64,000 bases of DNA from Micromonospora echinofusca. GTDB taxonomy: Bacteria; Actinomycetota; Actinomycetes; Mycobacteriales; Micromonosporaceae. The stretch is from contig NZ_LT607733.1 in the NCBI RefSeq assembly GCF_900091445.1, positions 4,057,001-4,121,000 of the forward strand. Direction: 5' to 3'. The notes below the pieces were generated by a model that ran no database searches, was not told the origin of the DNA, and was given only the letters and a program-made list of their open reading frames with translations. Made by a program: the position numbers and the translations under genes. Shown here piece after piece: positions 52,245 to 60,941 of this stretch. The number at the start of each line of letters is the position of its first letter. Position 1 is the first letter of the stretch.

Positions 52245-54050
52245 TCAGGTGGGGTCGGCGACCGGGGCGGCCGGGCCGGCCGTGCCGGTGTGCGGCGCCG
52301 CGGCCGGCTTCGGCTTGGCGTCGATGCCGGCCTCGGTGCGCTGCTGGGCGGTGATCGGCGTCGGCGCGCCGGTCAGCGGGTCGAAGCCGCCCCGGGTCTT
52401 CGGGAAGGCGATGACCTCGCGGATCGAGTCGGCGCCGGCGAGCAGCATGCAGACCCGGTCCCAGCCGAACGCGATGCCGCCGTGCGGCGGGGCGCCGTAC
52501 TTGAACGCCTCCAGCAGGAAGCCGAACTTGTCCTGCGCCTCCTCGGGGGTGATGCCGAGCAGGTCGAAGACCCGCTTCTGCACGTCGCCCCGGTGGATAC
52601 GGATGGAGCCGCCGCCGATCTCGTTGCCGTTGCAGACGATGTCGTAGGCGTAGGCCAGCGCCCGGTCCGGCGCCTCCTCGAACCGGTCGACCCACTCGGC
52701 GTTCGGCGAGGTGAACGGGTGGTGCACGGCCGTCCAGCCGCCCTCGTCGGTCTTCTCGAACATCGGCGCGTCGACCACCCAGCAGAACGCCCAGGCGCTC
52801 TCGTCGACCAGCCCGGCCCGCTTGGCGATCTCGATGCGGGCCGCGCCCAGCAATTCCTGCGCCTCACGGGCGTTGGCGCTGGCGGCGAAGAAGACCGCGT
52901 CGCCCGGCTTGGCGCCGACCGCGTCGGCGAGCCCGCCCAGGTGCTCGGCGGAGAGGTTCTTCGCCACCGGCCCGCGCGCCTCGCCGGTCTCGGCGTCGAG
53001 CACCACGTACGCCAGGCCGCGCGCGCCGCGCGCCTTCGCCCAGTCCTGCCAGCCGTCGAGCTCCTTGCGGCTCTGCGCCGCGCCACCCGGCATGACGACC
53101 GCGCCGACGTAGCCGCCCGCGTCGATCGCACCGGCGAAGACCCGGAACGCGGTGCCGCGCAGGTAGTCGGTCAGCTCGGTCAGCTCGACGCCGTAGCGCA
53201 GGTCGGGCTTGTCGGAGCCGTAGCGGGCCATCGCGTCGTGCCAGGTGATGCGCGGGATCGGCCGGGAGATCTCGTGGCCGGCCAGGTCCTTCCAGAGCGC
53301 CGAGACGATCGCCTCACCGAGGTCGATGACGTCGTCCTCGGTGACGAAGGACATCTCGATGTCGAGCTGCGTGAACTCCGGCTGCCGGTCGGCGCGGAAG
53401 TCCTCGTCGCGGTAGCAGCGGGCGATCTGGTAGTACCGCTCCATGCCGCCGACCATCAGCAGCTGCTTGAACAGCTGCGGCGACTGCGGCAGCGCGTACC
53501 AGCTGCCGGGCTGCAGGCGCACCGGCACCAGGAAATCACGGGCGCCCTCCGGGGTGGACCGCGTCAGCGTCGGGGTCTCGATCTCCAGGAAGTCCCGCTC
53601 GTGCAGCACCGTGCGGGCGAGCTGGTTGGCCCGCGAACGCAGCCGCATCGCCTTCGCCGGCCCGCTGCGGCGCAGGTCGAGGTAGCGGTAGCGCAGCCGG
53701 ATGTCGTCGCCGGCCTCGACCTGGTCGTCCACCGGCAGGGGCAGCGGCGCGGCCTCCGAGAGCACCTCCAGCTCGGCGGCGGTCACCTCGATCTCGCCGG
53801 TCGGCAGCTCCGGGTTCTCGTTGCCCTCGGGGCGGCGGGTCACCTCGCCGGTCACCCGGACGCAGAACTCGTTGCGCAGCGCGTGCGCGTCCTCCTCGCG
53901 GAACACCACCTGGACCACGCCGGAGGCGTCGCGCAGGTCGACGAAGATCACGCCGCCGTGGTCGCGCCGGCGGGCCACCCACCCGGCGAGCGTCACCGTG
54001 GTGCCGGCGTCCGTCGCGCGCAGGCTGCCGGCGTCATGGGTACGGATCAC
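52245..54050 (-). CDS. aspS: Aspartyl-tRNA synthetase
   Basis: 601-aa class IIb synthetase. The N-terminal anticodon-binding OB fold ([20 protein letters not shown], about 18-37) is followed by motif 2 ([26 protein letters not shown] region), the GAD insertion typical of bacterial AspRS, and motif 3 ([13 protein letters not shown]). The C-terminal 40 residues are an Ala/Pro-rich extension. ATG start. Whether it also charges tRNA-Asn depends on the presence of asnS and gatCAB elsewhere. Confidence 0.97.
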   Translation of the reverse strand: MIRTHDAGSLRATDAGTTVTLAGWVARRRDHGGVIFVDLRDASGVVQVVFREEDAHALRNEFCVRVTGEVTRRPEGNENPELPTGEIEVTAAELEVLSEAAPLPLPVDDQVEAGDDIRLRYRYLDLRRSGPAKAMRLRSRANQLARTVLHERDFLEIETPTLTRSTPEGARDFLVPVRLQPGSWYALPQSPQLFKQLLMVGGMERYYQIARCYRDEDFRADRQPEFTQLDIEMSFVTEDDVIDLGEAIVSALWKDLAGHEISRPIPRITWHDAMARYGSDKPDLRYGVELTELTDYLRGTAFRVFAGAIDAGGYVGAVVMPGGAAQSRKELDGWQDWAKARGARGLAYVVLDAETGEARGPVAKNLSAEHLGGLADAVGAKPGDAVFFAASANAREAQELLGAARIEIAKRAGLVDESAWAFCWVVDAPMFEKTDEGGWTAVHHPFTSPNAEWVDRFEEAPDRALAYAYDIVCNGNEIGGGSIRIHRGDVQKRVFDLLGITPEEAQDKFGFLLEAFKYGAPPHGGIAFGWDRVCMLLAGADSIREVIAFPKTRGGFDPLTGAPTPITAQQRTEAGIDAKPKPAAAPHTGTAGPAAPVADPT

Positions 54051-54159
54051 GACTAGCGTCTCCTCATCTGCGGTACACCGTTACCCCTGGCATTCTGTCA
54101 GCCCTGCCGTGCGTGGGTCCGCGCCACCCGTCGAGGGTCATGCTCCGCGTCGAGTGGCC

Positions 54160-54176
54160 CGTCGGCTCCGCCGACG
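54160..54176. terminator. Hairpin after the anchored protein gene at 54197
   Basis: CGTCGGC-TCC-GCCGACG just downstream of the stop of the 291-aa gene and upstream of aspS. Confidence 0.5.
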
Positions 54177-54196
54177 ACGGCGGTGCGCCCGCAGCC

Positions 54197-55072
54197 TCAG
54201 TCCTCCGGGATGTTCCATGCGGTGGCCCGGAGGACGACCGAGCGCTCGTTGCTGATCGAGACGACCTCGATCAGCACCATCCGCCAGTCGTCGCGCCGCT
54301 CCCGGGCCTTGGCGTAGCTGGTGCTGACGCAGAGCCAACTGCCCTTGCGCAGCGGCACCTCCGCGTTCTCGGCGATCGGCGCGGCGCGGATCGCGTCCGC
54401 GCACTCCTGCGGCCGCATGCCGGCGCGCGCCATCTCGCTGCCGTCCACGCCCGCGCCCAACTGCACGTACGGCGCCCCCGCCTGGCAGTCCGGACTGAAC
54501 GTCAGATCGGAGCTGCCGAGGCCGACGTTCGCCCGCGGCTCGTCGAGGTCGACGTACATCTCGGCGAAGCACTTCGCCGGGTTGAGCGTCAGACTCTGCG
54601 CCTCGTACTTCTCCTGGTAGACGGTCCGCTCGTTGAGCACCGGAGGCTGCCCCGGCGAGCGCGGCGCCTCCGCCGGCCCGGTTCCGCCGTCAGGTGTGAC
54701 TGCCGGATCACTCGGCGACGGAAGGGAAGACGACTCGGAACCGGCGGGTGTGGCGGTGGGCACGACGATCGGCGAGCGGGCCGACGCGATGTCCCGCGCC
54801 GTGCGTGCCTGGTCGAGCGCCCGCCAGGAGACGACGGCGGAACCGAACGACGCCAGCAGGGCCAGCACCGCGATGCCGAGCACCACCGCGCCGAACCGGT
54901 TGCGCCGGGAACCGCCCGGCGAGGGCGCGGACGGGGGACGCGTCGCGCTCGACGCCCACGGCTGCGGGACCTCGGTGCCGCCGACAGGCGGGGAGGGAGG
55001 CGTCGTGCCGGGCTGGTGCGGCGTCGCCGGAGAATTCGCGGATGACTCCTGCGGGGGGTCGGACTGGTTCAC
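54197..55072 (-). CDS. Membrane-anchored extracytoplasmic protein, unknown
   Basis: 291 aa: a cytoplasmic Pro/Ser-rich stretch (1-57), one transmembrane helix (61-82, GAVVLGIAVLALLASFGSAV), a Ser/Pro spacer and an outer domain of about 150 residues with three Cys (AKCFAEMY, PDCQAG, PQECADA, LCVSTSY gives four). GTG start 55072 is set by AGGAGG eight bases upstream; the ATG farther up (55111) lies before that site. No family recognised. Divergent from a protein of the same topology at 55264, with 191 bp between. Confidence 0.75.
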   Translation of the reverse strand: MNQSDPPQESSANSPATPHQPGTTPPSPPVGGTEVPQPWASSATRPPSAPSPGGSRRNRFGAVVLGIAVLALLASFGSAVVSWRALDQARTARDIASARSPIVVPTATPAGSESSSLPSPSDPAVTPDGGTGPAEAPRSPGQPPVLNERTVYQEKYEAQSLTLNPAKCFAEMYVDLDEPRANVGLGSSDLTFSPDCQAGAPYVQLGAGVDGSEMARAGMRPQECADAIRAAPIAENAEVPLRKGSWLCVSTSYAKARERRDDWRMVLIEVVSISNERSVVLRATAWNIPED

Positions 55073-55263
55073 ACCTACCACCTCCTGCAATGGCAGAGGT
55101 CGATTCGACATCGCCGGGCCGCCAGTGCTCACCGGCTTGAGCCCGCACGTTATCAGGAATGCGTGACACCTCGGGCGGAGTAATCTTCGACAGCGCGAAG
55201 GTGACAATACTCCGACAGACATCTGCGTTGGACCGACACGGCCACGGCCATGGCGAAGGGACG

Positions 55264-55944
55264 ATGCGAGGCATGGAAGACTCGGGCCAGCGCCGGGCGG
55301 CGAGCCCCTTCGTGCGGGTGACCCTGATATTCACCGCGCTGGGCGTGCTGTTCACCGCGCTCACTCTCGCGCGGGACGTCTCCGGCTGGGACCTCGGGTG
55401 GGGAAAGGCAGACCGCTCCGCCGCACCGACACGTACGCCGGAGGCCGGCCCGGTGAACCCGCCCGGCTCCGGGCCCGCCAAGGTCGCGCCGGCCGGATCG
55501 CCGACCGCGGTCCGACTGGACACGCTGCCGGTCGAGGCCGGTGCGGCCAATCTCGTGAAACTGCCACGGCAACTGGTCGGCCGCCCGGAATACGATCGGT
55601 CGATCGTCATCAATTGCCCGAGAAACACCGGATCGGACAAGCAGCGGGAAGTCACGTACCGGTTGCAGCGACGCTTTCTCGACCTGACCGCGACCGTCCG
55701 GCCGTATTTCCCGTCACCGGACGACCGCGACGGCGCGGTGCTCGTCTACGCGCAGGTGACGATCCACGAGAAGGACGACACCGTCACCCGCGTCGTACGG
55801 GGGCAGCAGTTCGAGGCACGGATGGACGCCCCCCGCGACCTCGTCGCGGACGTGGAGGGCGCCGACGAACTCGTACTGCGGATCCAGTGTGAGTTCCCGG
55901 ATGGTGCGGTCGTGTTCACCGGCGCGAGCGTCACCGCCGGCTGA
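55264..55944 (+). CDS. Membrane-anchored protein with NPCBM-like outer domain
   Basis: 226 aa: short cytoplasmic N-terminus, one transmembrane helix (17-36), a Pro/Ala spacer, then about 130 residues whose pattern (YRLQRRFLDLTATVRPYF, DGAVLVYAQVTIHEKD, VVRGQQFEARMDA, VADVEGADELVLRIQCE) recalls the NPCBM/NEW2 carbohydrate-associated fold. The Gly/Asp and strand spacing fit, but this is by eye. ATG 55264 follows AAGGGA; a second ATG three codons later is possible. Confidence 0.7.
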   Translation: MRGMEDSGQRRAASPFVRVTLIFTALGVLFTALTLARDVSGWDLGWGKADRSAAPTRTPEAGPVNPPGSGPAKVAPAGSPTAVRLDTLPVEAGAANLVKLPRQLVGRPEYDRSIVINCPRNTGSDKQREVTYRLQRRFLDLTATVRPYFPSPDDRDGAVLVYAQVTIHEKDDTVTRVVRGQQFEARMDAPRDLVADVEGADELVLRIQCEFPDGAVVFTGASVTAG

Positions 55945-55951
55945 CGCGGGG

Positions 55952-56498
55952 TCAGTCGCGTGGGTCGGCCGGCAGGAGGTGGTTCACCACCATCTCCCCG
56001 ACGGTCGGCCCCCGGGCCCGCTCCTCGACCCCCCGGTCGGCACCGGTGAGCCGGCCGCCGTGCTGGCGCAGGTGCTCCGCCCAGGATGGCACCTGGTAGA
56101 CTTCGACGTAGCCGTCCGCCCGTTCCCCCGTGCGGAACAGGTCCCAGCGCATCGCCCCCGTACGCCGTCGGGACCTGCCCACCAGGCACATCGCCGCGAC
56201 GAACTCCGCCTGCCGCTCCGGCGGCACCGTGCAGGAGACGGTCACCAGCACCCGGCCCGGTTTGCGGGTCCGCCGGCAGCGTCAGGCACGGCTCGGGCCA
56301 CCAGACCGCCGGGTCCCGGTCGAGGCCCCGGGTCTCCCGCAGCGGCCAGAGCGGCACGCTCGCCACGCCGACGGCCTGCATCCAGGTGCCCACGTTGCTG
56401 GCCAGCACCGCCAGCCAGAAACTGCGGAACGCGGCGAGCCGCAGCGGGGCCCAGGCGGGCGGGGGCGTCGGCGGCGGGCGGCGTCGCGGAGGCGCTCA
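55952..56498 (-). pseudogene. Decayed MFS (DUF894/EntS-type) transporter
   Basis: Only the two ends of an MFS_3 protein survive. From a GTG at 56498, after a frame change, comes the family start APLRLAAFRSFWLAVLASN and VGTWMQAVGVA (helix 1). This runs straight into the segment normally found after helix 12 (PLWPLRETRGLDRDPAVWWP). A second frame change near 56260 leads to the intact C-terminal cytoplasmic domain (VLVTVSCTVPPERQAEFVAA... EVYQVPSWAEHLRQHGGRLT), open from 56251 to 55952. About 350 codons, all other helices, are missing. The 99-aa end could still be translated but cannot transport. Confidence 0.82.
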
Positions 56499-56549
56499 CC
56501 GGCCGGAACCTGCGGGGTCCAGTCCGGCGAACCGCTCCGGGCACGCGGA

Positions 56550-56577
56550 CGGGCCGCCGGGATCACCCGACGGCCCG
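56550..56577. terminator. Hairpin after the protease gene
   Basis: CGGGCCGCCGGG / CCCGACGGCCCG, 12-bp stem with one mismatch, 16 bp downstream of the protease stop. Confidence 0.6.
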
Positions 56578-56592
56578 CTGCGGTGCGTTCGA

Positions 56593-57642
56593 TCAGAAGA
56601 TGCTGACGCCGTAGCGGCTCAGCGCCTCGCCGACCGGCTGGAAGTAGGTCGTGCCGCCGGTGCGGCAGTTGCCGCTGCCACCGGAGGTCAGGCCCAGGGC
56701 GGTCGAGCCGCTGAACAGCGAGCCGCCGCTGTCGCCCGGCTCGGCGCAGACGTTGGTGCGGATCAGGCCGGAGACCGAGCCCTCGGCGTAGTTCACCGTG
56801 GCGTTGAGCGCGGTCACCCGACCGCTGCGCAGGCCGGTGGTGCTGCCGGAGCGCTGCACCGACTGGTTGACGTAGGCGTTGCCGGCCGCGGTGATGTCGC
56901 GGTAGCTGCCGTTGTAGAGGTAGACGTTGCCGGCGGCGTTGGCGGAGTTGTTGTGCCGCACGATGCCGTAGTCGTTGCCCGGGAAGCTGCTGCCGGCGCG
57001 GCTGCCCAGCAGGTTGGTCTGGGCGGAGTTGCTGTACCAGCTCGACGAGATGTTGGTGCAGTGCCCGGCGGTCAGGAAGTAGTAGGTGCTGCCGCTGCGG
57101 ACGTTGAAGCCGAGGGAGCAGCGACCGCCGCCACCGGCGTAGATGGCCTGGCCGCCGGAGATCCGGGTGCTGAGCACGCCGGCCTCGGACTCGATGCGGA
57201 TCGCGCCGTTCATCCGCTCGGCGGCGGCCTTGACGCGCTCCAGCTTGGCGCCGGTGACGGTGCTGTCGACGGAGACGACGACCTGGTTGGTGGCCGGGTC
57301 GGTCCACCACGCGGTGCCGGGGATCTTGGCGGAGCGGTCCAGCTCCGAGGTGGCCCGGGCCAGCTCGCTGGCGCCCCGCTTGACCAGCTTCGGGGTGGCG
57401 CCGGCGGCGCTGACCTGGCGGGCGGCGAGCGCGTCGGTCACGGTGACGACCATCTTGCCGCTGGCGTCGGCGTACGTGCCGGCGGAGCGGTCGCCGAGGC
57501 GCTCGGCCAGGCCGGCGGCGGCGTCGGGGGAGGCGAACGAGGGTGCGGCCTGGGCGGGCGCGCCGATCAGCGAGCCGGCGACCATGGCACCGGCCGCGGC
57601 GACGACGGCGGCACGACGGAGCGAGGACCTCGTGGGTCGCAT
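56593..57642 (-). CDS. Secreted streptogrisin-like serine protease (S1E)
   Basis: Prepro-protease of 349 aa. Signal peptide (1-32, cut near AQA-A), an alpha-lytic-protease-type prodomain (about 36-160, with [20 protein letters not shown]), then the mature enzyme starting around ISGGQAIY. Catalytic triad: His194 in LTAGHC, Asp224 in GNDYGIV and Ser305 in GDSGGSLF. Cys pairs (175/195, 299/325 region) fit conserved disulfides. ATG start with GGAGG upstream. Divergent from the SGNH hydrolase gene. Confidence 0.94.
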   Translation of the reverse strand: MRPTRSSLRRAAVVAAAGAMVAGSLIGAPAQAAPSFASPDAAAGLAERLGDRSAGTYADASGKMVVTVTDALAARQVSAAGATPKLVKRGASELARATSELDRSAKIPGTAWWTDPATNQVVVSVDSTVTGAKLERVKAAAERMNGAIRIESEAGVLSTRISGGQAIYAGGGGRCSLGFNVRSGSTYYFLTAGHCTNISSSWYSNSAQTNLLGSRAGSSFPGNDYGIVRHNNSANAAGNVYLYNGSYRDITAAGNAYVNQSVQRSGSTTGLRSGRVTALNATVNYAEGSVSGLIRTNVCAEPGDSGGSLFSGSTALGLTSGGSGNCRTGGTTYFQPVGEALSRYGVSIF

Positions 57643-57737
57643 GTAACAAACCTCCAGGGAGGGGTCTCGGGCCCTCGTCGGGGCGACAAGGGCCTGGATC
57701 AGCCCGTCCGGCCTGGGGGAACCAGGCGGGCTGAGTG

Positions 57738-57753
57738 AAGTATTCACATACTT
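57738..57753. promoter_or_regulatory. Small palindrome upstream of protease gene
   Basis: AAGTAT-TCAC-ATACTT, flanked by GAGTGAAG and TTGAGTGAG, in an AT-richer part of the 251-bp divergent gap. A minus-strand TTGCCT about 18 bp before ATACTT could be the protease promoter, placing the palindrome over its -10. Confidence 0.35.
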
Positions 57754-57893
57754 GAGTGAGTAGGCAAGACCCGGCTTTGTCCTTTTCGCCCCGGCTACGG
57801 CGGCCACTGGCCCGAAACATTGTGGACACTGACGTGTGTCTATACGCTCGACCCACCGTCCCACCATCCGGTACGCGCGATCCGGAGGCCACC

Positions 57894-58724
57894 ATGAAGT
57901 CCGCCCGACGACTCCTCGCTCCCCTCGCCGCCCTCACCGCCCTCGTCCTGCTGGCCGCCAGCCCGGCCGCCGCCGACCCCGGCCCGCCCCCGAACTCGAT
58001 GGCCAGCCTCGGTGACTCGATCACCCGCGGGTTCAACGCCTGCGGCTGGTTCGCCGACTGCACCTCCCGGTCCTTCAGCACCGGCGGCGACTCCACGGTG
58101 AACAGCCAGTACCTGCGCATCCGCGCGACCAACCCCGCCATCGACGGGCGCAACCACAACGACGCGCGCAGCGGCGCGAAGTCCGCCGACATGTACGGTC
58201 AGGCCGGCACCGCCGTCAGCCAGGGCGTCGACTACGTCACCATGCTGATCGGCGCCAACGACGCCTGCACCAGCACGGAGGCGGCGATGACGCCGGTGGC
58301 CACCTACCGCGCCAACATCGACGCCGCGCTCGGTCGCCTCAAGGCCGGGCTGCCCACGGCCCGGGTCCAGCTGATCAGCGTGCCGGACATCCACCGGCTC
58401 TGGGCCGTCGGCAAGGACAGCGGCAGCGCCCGCACCGCCTGGTCGCTGTTCGGCATCTGCCAGTCGATGCTGGCCAACCCGACCTCCACGGCGCAGGCGG
58501 ACGTGGACCGGCGCAGCCGCGTACGCCAGCGGGTCGTCGACTACAACGCCCAGCTCGCCCAGGCCTGCGCCGCGTACGGGCCGAACTGCGACTTCGACGA
58601 CAACGCCGTGTTCGGCTACCCGTTCACCCTCGGCCAGCTCTCCAGCTGGGACTACTTCCACCCGAACGCCTCGGGGCAGCGGGTGCTGGCGAGCGTCTCG
58701 TACGCCGCCGGGTTCGGCTGGTAG
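57894..58724 (+). CDS. Secreted SGNH/GDSL hydrolase
   Basis: Extracellular lipase/esterase of 276 aa. Signal peptide (1-27, [14 protein letters not shown]). Block [12 protein letters not shown] (Ser42), block III Asn in IGANDAC and block V Asp/His in [11 protein letters not shown] are present. ATG 57894 chosen from CGGAGG five bases upstream. Five or more Cys suggest disulfides. Divergent from the protease; both are exported hydrolases. Confidence 0.92.
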   Translation: MKSARRLLAPLAALTALVLLAASPAAADPGPPPNSMASLGDSITRGFNACGWFADCTSRSFSTGGDSTVNSQYLRIRATNPAIDGRNHNDARSGAKSADMYGQAGTAVSQGVDYVTMLIGANDACTSTEAAMTPVATYRANIDAALGRLKAGLPTARVQLISVPDIHRLWAVGKDSGSARTAWSLFGICQSMLANPTSTAQADVDRRSRVRQRVVDYNAQLAQACAAYGPNCDFDDNAVFGYPFTLGQLSSWDYFHPNASGQRVLASVSYAAGFGW

Positions 58725-58735
58725 CGGGCCCGACC

Positions 58736-58767
58736 GACGCGCGGGCGGCGACCGCCGTCCGCGCGTC
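58736..58767. terminator. Bidirectional terminator, SGNH hydrolase / HxlR
   Basis: GACGCGCGGGCGGC / GCCGTCCGCGCGTC (13 of 14 pairs, 4-nt loop), with GCGGGCCCG and CGGGCCCGC able to extend the stem outside it. Confidence 0.75.
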
Positions 58768-58789
58768 GCGGCACGGGCCCGCCGGCGGT

Positions 58790-59266
58790 TCAGCCGGCGC
58801 GGCGGCGCGCCCCGGGCCCCGGTCGCGGCACCACGTCGCGCGGCCGGGCGATCTCGTGCCCGCGCTCGCAGCGCAGCTCGACGCGGACCTCGGCGCCGCA
58901 GTCGCGGTGCGCGACCGTCAACGGCGACCCCTCCGGGTCGGCCAGGTAGCGGTCCCCCCAGCCGAGGACGGCGACCAGCACCGGCCACAGGTCGAGCCCC
59001 ATCTCGGTCAGCCGGTACTCGTGGCGCTCGCGGCTGCCGGGCTCCCGGTAGGGCTCGCGCCGCAGGACGCCGCGTTCCACCAGCATCGCCAGCCGGTTGG
59101 CCAGCACCTGCCGGGGTACGCCGGTGCGCACCCGCATGTCGTCGAAGCGGCGGACGCCGTTGAAGACCTCGCGCAGGACCACGAGGGTCCACCGCTCGCC
59201 GAGGATCTCCATCGCGCGGGCGATGGTGCAGTTCTCCACCGACCAGTCCAGTGCCGCGGGTCTCAT
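58790..59266 (-). CDS. HxlR-family transcriptional regulator
   Basis: 158-aa winged-helix regulator. The HxlR core is ENCTIARAMEILGERWTLVV (with the conserved Cys), LREVFNGVRRFDDMR, VPRQVLANRLAMLVERGVL and the wing EYRLTEMGLDLWPVL. ATG start 59266 (MRPAALDWSVENC). Divergent from a thioesterase gene over 56 bp, with an inverted repeat placed in both predicted promoters; regulation of the thioesterase is likely. Confidence 0.92.
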   Translation of the reverse strand: MRPAALDWSVENCTIARAMEILGERWTLVVLREVFNGVRRFDDMRVRTGVPRQVLANRLAMLVERGVLRREPYREPGSRERHEYRLTEMGLDLWPVLVAVLGWGDRYLADPEGSPLTVAHRDCGAEVRVELRCERGHEIARPRDVVPRPGPGARRRAG

Positions 59267-59273
59267 GCGCCCC

Positions 59274-59316
59274 AGGCTAGGTCTGATTGACAGACTCAGC
59301 AACGCGCTGCCAGGCT
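59274..59316. promoter_or_regulatory. Overlapping divergent promoters with central inverted repeat
   Basis: Plus strand: TTGACA (59287-59292), 18 bp, CAGGCT (59311-59316), seven bases before the thioesterase ATG. Minus strand: TTGCTG (59302-59297), 17 bp, TAGCCT (59279-59274), eight bases before the HxlR ATG. GTCTG-ATTGA-CAGAC (59281-59295) overlaps both. Both transcripts would be nearly leaderless. Confidence 0.5.
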
Positions 59317-59322
59317 GAATCC

Positions 59323-59844
59323 ATGACACAGACGCAGGATCCGGCGCGCAGCCGTACCTTCTCGTGGTCCGACCCGGGCATCAACGCCGCGCACGTCGGC
59401 CGGCGCGGCGGCCTGGAACTGCTCCGCGCGATGATCGCCGGCGAGCTGGCGGCGCCGCCCATCATGCACCTGGTCGACATGTCCCGCATGGAGGCCGACG
59501 AGGGGTGGGTGGCCGTCGAACTCGTCCCGCAGGAGTTCCACTACAACCCGCTCGGCACCGTGCACGGCGGGGTCATCTCCACCCTGCTGGACACCGCCGC
59601 GGCGTGCGCGGTGCACACCACCCTGCCGGCCGGGGTCGGCTACACCTCGCTGGACCTGAACGTGAAGTTCCTCCGCCCGGTCACCGTCGCGAGCGGCACC
59701 CTGCGCTGCGAGGGCACCGTCCTGCAGAGCGGCCGCCGCACGGCCCTGGCCGAGGCGAAGCTGCTCGACGCGAAGTCGCGCCTGGTCGCCCACGCCACCT
59801 CGACCTGCCTCCTCTTCCCCCTCGACCCCCCGCCCACCGAGTAG
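59323..59844 (+). CDS. PaaI-like hot-dog thioesterase
   Basis: Acyl-CoA thioesterase of 173 aa. The hot-dog helix carries NPLGTVHGGVISTLLDTAAA, with the HGG and Asp/Thr active-site pattern, followed by the strands YTSLDLNVKFLRPV and GRRTALAEAKLLD. ATG 59323 starts after the predicted promoter; an earlier in-frame ATG lies upstream of the -35. Its stop codon runs into palindromic repeat copy C. Confidence 0.9.
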   Translation: MTQTQDPARSRTFSWSDPGINAAHVGRRGGLELLRAMIAGELAAPPIMHLVDMSRMEADEGWVAVELVPQEFHYNPLGTVHGGVISTLLDTAAACAVHTTLPAGVGYTSLDLNVKFLRPVTVASGTLRCEGTVLQSGRRTALAEAKLLDAKSRLVAHATSTCLLFPLDPPPTE

Positions 59845-59918
59845 TCGATCACGCAGTTGTGGTGCCGGGATCCTGGTGGCTCAGGCGTTCCGTCCCCCGC
59901 CACGACTGCATGCTCGTC
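59844..59918. repeat. Palindromic repeat, diverged copy C
   Basis: Arms GTCGATCACGCAGTTGTGGTG and (reverse complement) GACGAGCATGCAGTCGTGGCG, 16 of 21 matching, with a 33-bp loop. The GTCGATCA..CAGTTGT pattern parallels copies A and B (GTCGATCATGAAGTCGT). It lies between convergent genes and could terminate both. Confidence 0.6.
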
Positions 59919-59939
59919 GGCTCTGGCGCCGGGCCGGGG

Positions 59940-60872
59940 TCAGCGGGAGGCGAGGCGGGCGGCGCGGGCGTCGCGCTTCTCCTCGAAGCGGGACGCGGCG
60001 CGCTCCAGGTCGTCCAGGTGCGCCGCGATCTGGTCGCGGGCGGCCTCGCCGTCGGCGTCGAGGCCGGTCACGTCGAAGACGTCCCACTGGCGCAGCACCG
60101 GGGCCACCACGTCGTCGCGGTGCTGGCGCAGGTCGTAGATGCCGGCGAGGGCGATCGCCACGGACTTGCGGGCGAAGCCGTCGATGCCGTTGCCGGGCAT
60201 CTGGAAGTCGGCCACCACGTCGGCGACCGCGCGCATCGCCTGGCTCGGCGCCAGCTCGAAGGCCGCCGCCAGCAGGTTGCGGTAAAAGACCATGTGCAGG
60301 TTCTCGTCGGCCGCGACCCGGGCCAGCAGCGCCTCGCACGCCGGATCCCCGGTGACCCGACCGGTGTTGCGGTGCGAGATGCGGGTGGCCAACTCCTGGA
60401 ACGAGACGTACGCCAGGGAGTGCAGGACCTCGTCGTCGTGCACGTTGGCGTAGCCGGCGGACATGTGCGTCATCCGGGCCCGCTCCAGCGCCACCGGGTC
60501 CACCGCCCGGGTGACGGTCAGGTAGTCGCGGATGGCGGTGCCGTGGCGCCCCTCCTCGGCGGTCCACCGGTGCACCCACGTGCCCCAGGCGCCGTCGCGG
60601 CCGAACAGGGTGGCGATCTCGTGGTGGTACGAGGGCAGGTTGTCCTCGGTCAGCAGGTTGACGATCAGCGCGGTACGGGCCACGTCGGGGATCGTCGAGT
60701 CGGACTCCGACCACGCCTCGCCGCCCAGCGGCCCGTCGAAGGTGCGCCCCTCGCTCCACGGCACGTACTCGTGCGGGAACCACTCCTTGGCGACGGCCAG
60801 GTGCCGGTCGAGGTTCTTCTCGACGACGGGTTCCAGCTCCCGGAGAAGGGCGGTCTGGCTGAGTGCGGTCAC
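59940..60872 (-). CDS. Acyl-ACP desaturase (ferritin-like di-iron)
   Basis: Soluble desaturase of 310 aa introducing a double bond into acyl-ACP. Di-iron ligands are seen in LLTEDNLPSYH, WTAEEGRHG and AADENLHMVFY, the plant stearoyl-ACP/mycobacterial DesA1-DesA2 pattern. A helical basic tail ends the protein. GTG start with AAGGAG ten bases upstream. A perfect 13-bp inverted repeat directly abuts that ribosome site. Confidence 0.92.
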   Translation of the reverse strand: MTALSQTALLRELEPVVEKNLDRHLAVAKEWFPHEYVPWSEGRTFDGPLGGEAWSESDSTIPDVARTALIVNLLTEDNLPSYHHEIATLFGRDGAWGTWVHRWTAEEGRHGTAIRDYLTVTRAVDPVALERARMTHMSAGYANVHDDEVLHSLAYVSFQELATRISHRNTGRVTGDPACEALLARVAADENLHMVFYRNLLAAAFELAPSQAMRAVADVVADFQMPGNGIDGFARKSVAIALAGIYDLRQHRDDVVAPVLRQWDVFDVTGLDADGEAARDQIAAHLDDLERAASRFEEKRDARAARLASR

Positions 60873-60883
60873 GACGATCTCCT

Positions 60884-60910
60884 TACGGTGGCGTAACTTA
60901 CGCCACCGTA
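60884..60910. promoter_or_regulatory. 27-bp palindrome upstream of desaturase
   Basis: TACGGTGGCGTAA-C-TTACGCCACCGTA is perfectly symmetric. It lies 11 bp before the desaturase GTG and touches its AAGGAG. A TetR-type operator is the best guess; the RNA would also form a hairpin next to the ribosome site. It could alternatively serve the end of hisS, but hisS is transcribed away from it on the same strand, upstream. Confidence 0.65.
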
Positions 60911-60941
60911 GGTCCGATCGCGCGTACGCGCCAGTAATGTC

